Assembly (NCBI RefSeq): GCF_017894385.1
Contig: NZ_CP059560.1
Span: 4,658,501 to 4,722,500 of the forward strand
Length of the DNA: 64,000 nucleotides
From: Aromatoleum petrolei
Lineage (GTDB): Bacteria; Pseudomonadota; Gammaproteobacteria; Burkholderiales; Rhodocyclaceae
Direction: 5' to 3'
Below are positions 58,032-64,000 of the stretch, piece by piece (the first letter of the stretch is position 1; each line of letters starts with the position of its first letter). Made by a program: the position numbers and the translations under genes. Below the pieces are notes generated by a model. It was not told the DNA's origin and ran no database searches. It saw nothing but the letters and a program-made list of their open reading frames with translations.

Positions 58032-60791
58032 ATGCTGTCGGGCACCGTCGTAGTCGCCGCATCGTTCGCGTACCTGCTGGTACTGTTCGCCGTCGCCTGG
58101 TACGGCGACCGGCGGGCGGAGCAGGGGCGCTCGATCATAGCGAATCCTTGGACCTACGCGATGTCGCTCGCGGTGTATTGCACCGCGTGGACCTATTTCG
58201 GCAGCGTCGGTCGCGCCGCTTCCGGTGGTGTGTGGTTTCTGCCCATCTACCTCGGGCCGACACTCGCGATGAGTCTGTCATGGGTGGTGCTGCTGAAGAT
58301 GATCCGCATCTCGCGCACCTACCGCATCACGTCGATCGCCGACTTCATCGCCAGCCGCTACGGCAAGAGCCATTTGCTGGGCGGCCTGGTGACCATCATC
58401 GCGGTTGTCGGCATGGTGCCCTACATCGCCCTGCAGCTGAAGGCGATCTCCAGCGGCTATTCGGTGCTCACCGGCAGCGACGACAGCGGAGTGTTCCCCT
58501 TTGCCGCGTCCAGCTGGTTCAATGACGGTACGCTTTACGTTGCACTGACACTGGCGATTTTCACCGTGCTGTTCGGAGCCCGTCACCTCGACGCGGCTGA
58601 GCGGCACGAGGGCATGGTCGCGGCGATCGCATTCGAATCGCTGGTCAAGTTGCTGGCTTTCCTGGTCATCGGCGGATTCGTCACCTGGGGAGTCTATGAG
58701 GGGTTCGACGATATCTTCGGGCGCGCCTTCGCAAACCCGGATCTGGCGCCGCTGCTGAGCCTGGGGACCGCTAGCTCCGCCGGCTACGGCGGCTGGTTCG
58801 CGCTCACGCTGCTCGCACTGCTGTCGGTGATCTTGCTGCCGCGCCAGTTTCAGGTCACGGTGGTCGAAAACGTGAATGAGCAGCACCTACGCCGCGCGAC
58901 CTGGCTTTTTCCGTGTTACCTGTTACTGATCAACATCTTCGTGCTGCCGATAGCGCTCGGCGGCCTGCTGTATTTCGGCCGCGGCACTGTCGATCCCGAT
59001 ACATTCGTGCTTTCGTTGCCACTCGCGCACGGCGAACGGGCCCTTGCCCTGCTGGCGTTCATCGGCGGCCTTTCGGCGGCGACGGGCATGGTCATCGTGG
59101 AGACGATCGCCGTATCGACGATGGTCTGCAATGATCTCGTGATGCCGCTGCTGCTCCGGACCGAGCGCTTCAAACGCAGCGACCATCCCGACCTCACCGG
59201 CCTTTTGCTCGGCATTCGCCGTGGCGCGATCGTCGTCGTGCTGCTGCTGGGCTACCTGTATTTCCGGCTTGCCGGTGAGGCCTACGCCCTGGTGAGCATC
59301 GGGCTGATCAGCTTTGCTGCCGTTGCGCAGTTCGCCCCAGCGATGTTGGGCGGCTTGTACTGGCGCGGCGGCACGCGCGGAGGTGCGCTGGCAGGGCTCG
59401 TGGCCGGGTTCGTCGTGTGGGCCTACACCTTGATGCTGCCATCGGTCGCGAAATCAGGCTGGCTGGATCGGGCATTTCTCGATCAGGGGATGTTCGGATT
59501 GGACTACCTGCGCCCCGAACAGCTCTTCGGCCTGGCAGGGCTGGACAGCATCAGCCACGCGCTGTTCTGGAGTTTGACCGCGAATATCGCCTGTTATGTG
59601 CTCGTGTCGCTCGTGCGTGTACCGACGGGACAGGAAGCGACGCAGGCGACGCTCTTTGTCGACGTCTTCAGTCGCGGACAGGACGCCCCCGCGACCTTCT
59701 GGCGCGGTAGCGCGCAAGTTCAGGATCTGCAGCCGCTGGTGGCGCGCTTTCTGGGGGCGGACCGGGCTCGTCGGTTGTTCGAGTCGTACGCGCGCGAGCG
59801 TGGTGTCGCGAGCATAGCCCAACTGAAGCCCGACGCGGGATTGGTGCAGTTTGCAGAAACGCAGCTTGCGGGTGCGATCGGGAGTGCATCGGCGCGCGTG
59901 ATGGTGTCGTCCGTGGTTCAGGAGGAGCCGCTCGGGCTTGACGAGGTGATGGACATCCTCGACGAAGCTTCGCAGGTGCGCGCGTATTCGCACGAACTGG
60001 AGGAGAAATCGCAGGCGCTCGAGGCGGCAACGGCCGAACTGCGTGCTGCCAACGAACGTCTGCAGGAGCTCGACCGGCTCAAGGACGATTTCATGTCCTC
60101 GGTGACCCATGAGCTGCGCACGCCGCTGACCTCCATCCGTGCGTTTTCAGAGATGCTGCTTGACGACCCGAAGATCGACCTCAAGGATCGCACACGCTTC
60201 CTCGGAATCATTGTGTCGGAGACGGAGCGTCTGACGAGGCTGGTGAATCAGGTGCTGGACATGGCGAAAATCGAGTCGGGCCATGCCGAATGGCACAACA
60301 CCGACATAGACATGCGCGAACTGGTGGCGCATGCAGTGGAAACCACCGAGCAGCTGTTCCGCGACCGCGGAGCCGTGCTCGAGCTGGATCTTCCCAATCA
60401 GGCGCCGCACCTGCGGGCTGATCGCGACCGCCTGCTGCAGGTCTTGTTGAACCTGATTTCCAACGCGGCGAAGTTTGTGCCGGCCGACGCCGGAGTGGCG
60501 CGTGTGCGACTGACGCATGAAGCGGGGCAAATCCGGGTCGATGTCACGGACAACGGGCCGGGAATCGCGCCGGAGCAGCTGGGAGTGATCTTCGAGAAGT
60601 TCCGCCAAGGCGGCGACGAGCGCTCGCGCCCGCAGGGCACCGGGCTTGGATTGCCGATCAGCCGGCAGATTGTCGAGCATTTCGGCGGCAGGCTGTGGGT
60701 GCTGTCAAGACCGGGCGAAGGTGCCACCTTCAGCTTCGTCCTGCCGCTGTTGCCCGAGGCCGGCAACGGCCCCGACCGCGCAATGCCTTAG
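58032..60791 (+). CDS. Solute:sodium symporter / histidine kinase fusion (CrbS/CbrA-like)
   Basis: A protein of 919 residues from the ATG at 58032, 5 bp after GAGGAGG; a GTG at 58011 would overlap the preceding gene. The first 500 residues are a sodium:solute symporter domain with about thirteen helices (ITSIADFIASRYGKSHLLGG). A helical linker and coil lead to HisKA, with phospho-acceptor His693 in SSVTHELRTPLTSIRAFSEM. The HATPase domain has VTDNGPGIAPEQLGVIFEKF and GTGLGLPISRQI. CrbS, its closest described type, controls acs in response to acetate; CbrA responds to carbon/nitrogen state. Its place next to acs favours the first. Confidence 0.94.
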   Translation: MLSGTVVVAASFAYLLVLFAVAWYGDRRAEQGRSIIANPWTYAMSLAVYCTAWTYFGSVGRAASGGVWFLPIYLGPTLAMSLSWVVLLKMIRISRTYRITSIADFIASRYGKSHLLGGLVTIIAVVGMVPYIALQLKAISSGYSVLTGSDDSGVFPFAASSWFNDGTLYVALTLAIFTVLFGARHLDAAERHEGMVAAIAFESLVKLLAFLVIGGFVTWGVYEGFDDIFGRAFANPDLAPLLSLGTASSAGYGGWFALTLLALLSVILLPRQFQVTVVENVNEQHLRRATWLFPCYLLLINIFVLPIALGGLLYFGRGTVDPDTFVLSLPLAHGERALALLAFIGGLSAATGMVIVETIAVSTMVCNDLVMPLLLRTERFKRSDHPDLTGLLLGIRRGAIVVVLLLGYLYFRLAGEAYALVSIGLISFAAVAQFAPAMLGGLYWRGGTRGGALAGLVAGFVVWAYTLMLPSVAKSGWLDRAFLDQGMFGLDYLRPEQLFGLAGLDSISHALFWSLTANIACYVLVSLVRVPTGQEATQATLFVDVFSRGQDAPATFWRGSAQVQDLQPLVARFLGADRARRLFESYARERGVASIAQLKPDAGLVQFAETQLAGAIGSASARVMVSSVVQEEPLGLDEVMDILDEASQVRAYSHELEEKSQALEAATAELRAANERLQELDRLKDDFMSSVTHELRTPLTSIRAFSEMLLDDPKIDLKDRTRFLGIIVSETERLTRLVNQVLDMAKIESGHAEWHNTDIDMRELVAHAVETTEQLFRDRGAVLELDLPNQAPHLRADRDRLLQVLLNLISNAAKFVPADAGVARVRLTHEAGQIRVDVTDNGPGIAPEQLGVIFEKFRQGGDERSRPQGTGLGLPISRQIVEHFGGRLWVLSRPGEGATFSFVLPLLPEAGNGPDRAMP

Positions 60792-60815
60792 AATATACAA
60801 AGGAAAGGGGAGAGC

Positions 60816-61187
60816 ATGGCCAAAAAAATACTGATTGCCGACGACGAACAAAATATTGTCATTTCACTCGAGTTCCTCATGAAGCGTGAGGGCTACGAAG
60901 TGAGCATTGCCAGCGACGGCGACGAGGCGGCGCGGCGCATTCGCGCCGAGAAACCTGATCTCGTGCTGCTCGACGTGATGATGCCAAAGAAGAGCGGTTT
61001 CGAGGTCTGTCAGGAGGTGAAGTCCAATCCCGAGCTGCAATCGGTGCGGATCCTGATGCTTACCGCCAAGGGGCGCGACACCGAAGTCGCCAAGGGACTG
61101 GCCCTCGGGGCCGACGCCTACATGACCAAGCCGTTCTCTACCAAGGAGCTCGTGGAGCGCGTACGCAGCATGCTTGCGGAGCACTGA
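60816..61187 (+). CDS. Receiver-only response regulator
   Basis: A protein of 123 residues that is only a receiver domain: acidic pair at Asp9-Asp10, phospho-acceptor Asp53 (LVLLDVMMPKKSGFE), Thr in LMLTAKGRD and Lys in YMTKPFSTKEL. No DNA-binding domain follows; a TGA ends it and the next gene starts 3 bp later. In CrbS/CrbR the regulator carries a LuxR-type DNA-binding domain, which is missing here. It probably acts by protein contact, perhaps on the next gene's product. Confidence 0.95.
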   Translation: MAKKILIADDEQNIVISLEFLMKREGYEVSIASDGDEAARRIRAEKPDLVLLDVMMPKKSGFEVCQEVKSNPELQSVRILMLTAKGRDTEVAKGLALGADAYMTKPFSTKELVERVRSMLAEH

Positions 61188-61190
61188 CGG

Positions 61191-63359
61191 ATGACCGCTC
61201 GCGCGCGTTTCATCCTCGCGGTGTGCATCCTCGCGTTGCTGATGACGGGTCCCTTCGTGCTGACCGCCGGGCTGGTGTGGCTGGAAGCGGGCGAGGCGGA
61301 CCGCGCGCGCCTCATCGACGCGGTCGCGCCGCACCTGCCCTTGGGTACCTTGATGACCATTGCCGGTTTTGCGATCGGCATGGCGGTCGTGCGCAACCTG
61401 TTCCGGCAATATGTTAAGGGGCTCCTGCGGATGGAGGAGCACCTCAAGTTGATGCTCGGCGCCAATCACGAGTTTCGCGTCAAGCCCGCGGGGCCGCCCG
61501 AAGTGCAGGCGCTCGCACACGCCGTGAACGCGCTGGCCCAGCAACGCGACGAACTGCTGCAGGACGTAGAGGCGCAGATCTCGCAGGCAAAGCACTCCGT
61601 CGAGGAGGAGAAGAACCGCCTCGCGGCCCTTATGTCGGAACTCACGCAGAGCGTCGTCGTGTGCAACCTCGACGGCCGCATCCTGCTGTATAACCACCGT
61701 GCACGGCAGCAGTTCCGCGCCTTGTCGGATGCACCTGCAGTCGCTGGAGGCGGCGAGTTGATCGGGCTCGGACGCTCGATCTACGCCGTCTTCGAGCGCA
61801 ATCTCGTCAATCACGCATTGGAAAGCATCCAGCACCGGCTGCGGCGCAGCGCGACCCAGCCAGTGGCCAACTTCGTCACGACCACTCGTGCCGGCCAACT
61901 GCTGCGGGCGCAGATGGCGCCGGTGCTTTCCGTGACACAGGGGGAGGGTGGCGAGCGGGCCATCACCGGTTTCATCCTCATGCTCGACAACATCACACGC
62001 ACCTTCGAGACGGAATCGAAGCGCGACCAGATGCTGCATACCCTCACCGAAGGCAACCGTGCCGCGCTCGCCAACGTGCGCGCCGCGGCCGAGATGCTTG
62101 AATACCCTGATCTGCAGGAAGATCTGCGCGAGCGTTTCCGCACCGTGATCCGCGATGAGGTGCGGGCTATGAGCACCCGTCTGGACGAGACCGCCAACGA
62201 ATTCGCCGATTCGCTCAAGGCGCGCTGGCCGCTGGAGGAGATGCTCGGTGCCGACCTGATCGCCGCCGTGCAGCGGCGCATCGAGAATGTCGTCAGATTG
62301 CCGACGAAACTGGAGGAGGTCGACGAATCGCTGTGGGTCAAGGTCGACAGCTTCTCGCTGCTGCAGGCCCTGACCTATCTGGCGAACCGCCTCTCGGATG
62401 AATTCGAGGTGCGCGAGGTGCGCTTCCGGTTGAGCGCAGCGGGCCGTCTGGCGCACCTCGATCTCATCTGGTCCGGCCAAGCGATGAGTACCGAGACGGT
62501 GATGAGTTGGGAACTGGAACCGATGCGTTTCGCCGACGAGAACAGCCCGCTGACGGTGCGCGACGTGATCGAGCGCCACGACGGCGAGATGTGGCTGGAG
62601 CGCGAAAAGGTGCGTCACCGCGCGTTTTTCCGCATCCTGCTGCCGGCCGCAGTGCCGCAGGAGCAGCTCGACGAGGCGACGATCCTGAAGGGCGAAAGCC
62701 GGCCCGAATACTACGACTTCGACCTCTTCAACTGGTCCGACAAGTCGCGTGCACTGGATGACCGCCTGCTCAGCGAGCTGACTTACACCGTTTTCGACAC
62801 TGAGACGACCGGGCTGAACCCCTCGCAGGGCGACGAGATCATTCAGATCGGCGCGACCCGCATCGTCAATTGCAAGTTGCTGCGTCAGGAGTCGTTCGAG
62901 CAGCTCGTGGATCCGTGTCGTTACCTGTCGCCAGAGTCGGTGCAGATCCACGGAATCACGCAGGAAATGCTCAAGAACCAGCCCACGATCGAGGCGGTCC
63001 TGCCGGCATTCCATGCGTTTGCCGAGGACACGGTGCTGATCGCGCACAACGCCGCATTCGACATGCGCTTCCTGCAGCTGAAGGAGGAGGCGACCGGTAT
63101 CCGCTTCGACCAGCCCGTGCTCGATACGCTGCTGCTGTCCGCCGTCATTCATCCGAACCAGGAATCGCACCGCCTGGAGGCAATCGCCGAGCGGCTCAAT
63201 CTGCCCATCCTCGGACGCCATACGGCTTTGGGCGATGCGATCGTCACTGCCGAGGTCTTCCTGAAGATGATTCCGCTGCTCGCGACCATGGGCATCCGCA
63301 CCTTGCGCCAGGCGCGTGAGGCCGCGGAGAAGTCGTACTACGCGAGGGTCAAGTATTGA
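61191..63359 (+). CDS. Membrane sensor pseudokinase fused to a DnaQ-like 3'-5' exonuclease
   Basis: A protein of 722 residues. Two N-terminal helices (about 6-28 and 50-68) are followed by a HAMP-like coil, a PAS-like domain (about 150-280), and a HisKA-like region TEGNRAALANVRAAAEML in which the phospho-acceptor histidine is Glu287. An ATPase-like part of about 200 residues lacks clear N, G1 and G2 boxes. The C-terminal 190 residues are a DEDDh exonuclease: FDTETTGLNP with Asp536 and Glu538, LIAHNAAFDMRFL, and HTALGDAIVTAEVF. It therefore joins a signal-sensing membrane module to a nuclease. It is in an operon with the CrbS-like kinase and the receiver-only protein. The nucleic-acid substrate is unknown. 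Confidence 0.88.
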   Translation: MTARARFILAVCILALLMTGPFVLTAGLVWLEAGEADRARLIDAVAPHLPLGTLMTIAGFAIGMAVVRNLFRQYVKGLLRMEEHLKLMLGANHEFRVKPAGPPEVQALAHAVNALAQQRDELLQDVEAQISQAKHSVEEEKNRLAALMSELTQSVVVCNLDGRILLYNHRARQQFRALSDAPAVAGGGELIGLGRSIYAVFERNLVNHALESIQHRLRRSATQPVANFVTTTRAGQLLRAQMAPVLSVTQGEGGERAITGFILMLDNITRTFETESKRDQMLHTLTEGNRAALANVRAAAEMLEYPDLQEDLRERFRTVIRDEVRAMSTRLDETANEFADSLKARWPLEEMLGADLIAAVQRRIENVVRLPTKLEEVDESLWVKVDSFSLLQALTYLANRLSDEFEVREVRFRLSAAGRLAHLDLIWSGQAMSTETVMSWELEPMRFADENSPLTVRDVIERHDGEMWLEREKVRHRAFFRILLPAAVPQEQLDEATILKGESRPEYYDFDLFNWSDKSRALDDRLLSELTYTVFDTETTGLNPSQGDEIIQIGATRIVNCKLLRQESFEQLVDPCRYLSPESVQIHGITQEMLKNQPTIEAVLPAFHAFAEDTVLIAHNAAFDMRFLQLKEEATGIRFDQPVLDTLLLSAVIHPNQESHRLEAIAERLNLPILGRHTALGDAIVTAEVFLKMIPLLATMGIRTLRQAREAAEKSYYARVKY

Positions 63360-63426
63360 AGGCCGATTCCTCGCGGCGTGAATCCTCGGGGTCTGCGCCT
63401 CGCCGCCAGACCGGACGAGTGCCCGC

Positions 63427-64000
63427 ATGAGCGGCCTGTCGCCCTTCGCGCGCCGCCTGCGCCGGTACTACTTCTGGTATACGATTTCCTTCATCAGTTT
63501 CGTCGGGTTTCTCGCCGTCGGCGAGCAGATGGGCATGTCGCCGGGCGTGATCGGTCACGTCTTCCTGTTCGCGACCATCGCCATCTATGCCGGCATCGGG
63601 GTGATGAGCCGCACCGCCGATGTCACCGAATACTACGTCGCCGGGCGCCGCGTGCCTGCCATGTTCAACGGCATGGCGACGGCGGCCGACTGGATGAGCG
63701 CGGCCTCGTACATCGGCCTTGCGGGCACGCTCTACTTCTCCGGTTTCGAGGGGCTTGCCTTCGTCACCGGGTGGACGGGCGGATTCGTGCTCGTTGCGCT
63801 GCTGCTCGCCCCCTACCTGCGCAAGTTCGGCCAATACACGATTCCCGACTTCCTCGGGGCGCGCTACCAGGGCAATGCTGCGCGCGTCGTGGGCCTGGTC
63901 GCAGCCGTCATCGCCAGCTTCGTGTATCTGGTTGCGCAGATCTACGGGGTAGGGCTGATCACCAGCCGCTTCGTCAGCGTCGAGTTCGAGATCGGACTCT
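63427..64000 (+). CDS. Solute:sodium symporter, acetate-permease type (3' truncated by window)
   Basis: The first 191 residues of a symporter, starting at MSGLSPFARRLRRYYFWYTI. Helices and the conserved loop VTEYYVAGRRVPAMFNGMAT, followed by AADWMSAASYIGLAG, are typical of ActP/VC_2705-type sodium:solute symporters. It begins 67 bp after the exonuclease-fusion stop and is probably in the same transcript. An acetate or other monocarboxylate substrate is likely given the acs and CrbS-like neighbours. The rest lies outside the window. Confidence 0.92.
   Translation, partial: MSGLSPFARRLRRYYFWYTISFISFVGFLAVGEQMGMSPGVIGHVFLFATIAIYAGIGVMSRTADVTEYYVAGRRVPAMFNGMATAADWMSAASYIGLAGTLYFSGFEGLAFVTGWTGGFVLVALLLAPYLRKFGQYTIPDFLGARYQGNAARVVGLVAAVIASFVYLVAQIYGVGLITSRFVSVEFEIGL

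Noticed and set aside
58032..60791. Calling the symporter/kinase CbrA
   Set aside because: CbrA is paired with CbrB, an NtrC-type sigma-54 activator. No such gene is here, and acs and an acetate-type symporter are adjacent, so CrbS-like is the better label.
60864..63428. An 854-codon open frame antisense to the receiver and exonuclease genes
   Set aside because: It is a shadow of codon bias in high-GC DNA: it lacks a good ribosome site, shows no family likeness and lies wholly opposite clear genes. Similar long antisense frames at 2612-3877, 6967-8685 and 28835-30817 were rejected for the same reason.

Overview
The window looks like chromosomal DNA of a high-GC betaproteobacterium of the Rhodocyclales type (Azoarcus, Aromatoleum or Thauera). 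The reasons are a cytochrome-c nitric oxide reductase cluster, a phasin, aromatic-catabolism genes, a glucokinase::RpiR fusion typical of Betaproteobacteria, and an acetate-responsive sensor locus. This placement is an inference from gene content; no marker gene is present. There is no rRNA, CRISPR array, insertion sequence or prophage.

Layout. (1) 1-5.6 kb: the end of a drug/polysaccharide-type ABC exporter, a scar of two truncated genes (AraC-type and acyl-CoA-synthetase-type), a divergent LysR/old-yellow-enzyme pair, a small trypsin-like protease and a phasin. (2) 5.9-12.6 kb: a catabolic operon on the + strand holding a metallo-beta-lactamase-fold protein, a FAD monooxygenase, a DUF2783 protein, a VOC (glyoxalase/dioxygenase-fold) protein, a fumarylacetoacetase-type hydrolase and acetoacetyl-CoA synthetase. 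(3) 12.6-17.4 kb: glk and zwf on the minus strand, divergent from a second glucokinase fused to an RpiR/HexR regulator. (4) 17.5-21.4 kb: a periplasmic binding protein divergent from a hybrid histidine kinase. (5) 21.5-36.9 kb: an alpha-glucoside/trehalose region with an AraC regulator, thuA-thuB-MFS, a ScrY/LamB-like porin, a LacI regulator, GH13 alpha-glucosidase, a complete sugar ABC importer and a GH37 trehalase. (6) 37-41.5 kb: an adenosine-specific-kinase-family protein, two c-di-GMP proteins (degenerate GGDEF with EAL; HD-GYP) and tRNA-Thr(UGU). (7) 41.6-49.5 kb: the minus-strand norCB / norEFQ-X-X-norD / Crp-Fnr cluster. (8) 49.7-53.7 kb: outer-membrane and secreted proteins of unknown role, including a DUF5666 protein with glycine-rich and Glu-Arg repeats. 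(9) 53.9-64 kb: class I fumarase, acs, and an operon with a CrbS-like symporter/kinase, a receiver-only protein, an exonuclease fused to a pseudokinase sensor, and an acetate-type symporter cut by the window end.

How it fits together. Two families of palindromes tie the sugar genes into a regulon. An AAAGCGCTTT-type LacI operator lies before zwf, before the porin and twice before the GH13/ABC operon. A 15-bp GTAG-N5-CTACA element, probably for the RpiR/HexR domain, lies three times in the zwf/glk-rpiR gap and twice before the porin. External alpha-glucosides would enter through the porin and ABC importer, be split by GH13 and GH37 enzymes or oxidised by ThuAB, and enter the Zwf route after phosphorylation by glucokinase. 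The acs/CrbS-like end handles acetate sensing and uptake. The least explained parts are the exonuclease-pseudokinase fusion in the acetate-sensing operon and the DUF5666/DUF6502/ER-repeat set, which shares a GTGGGA-N5-TCCCAC element.
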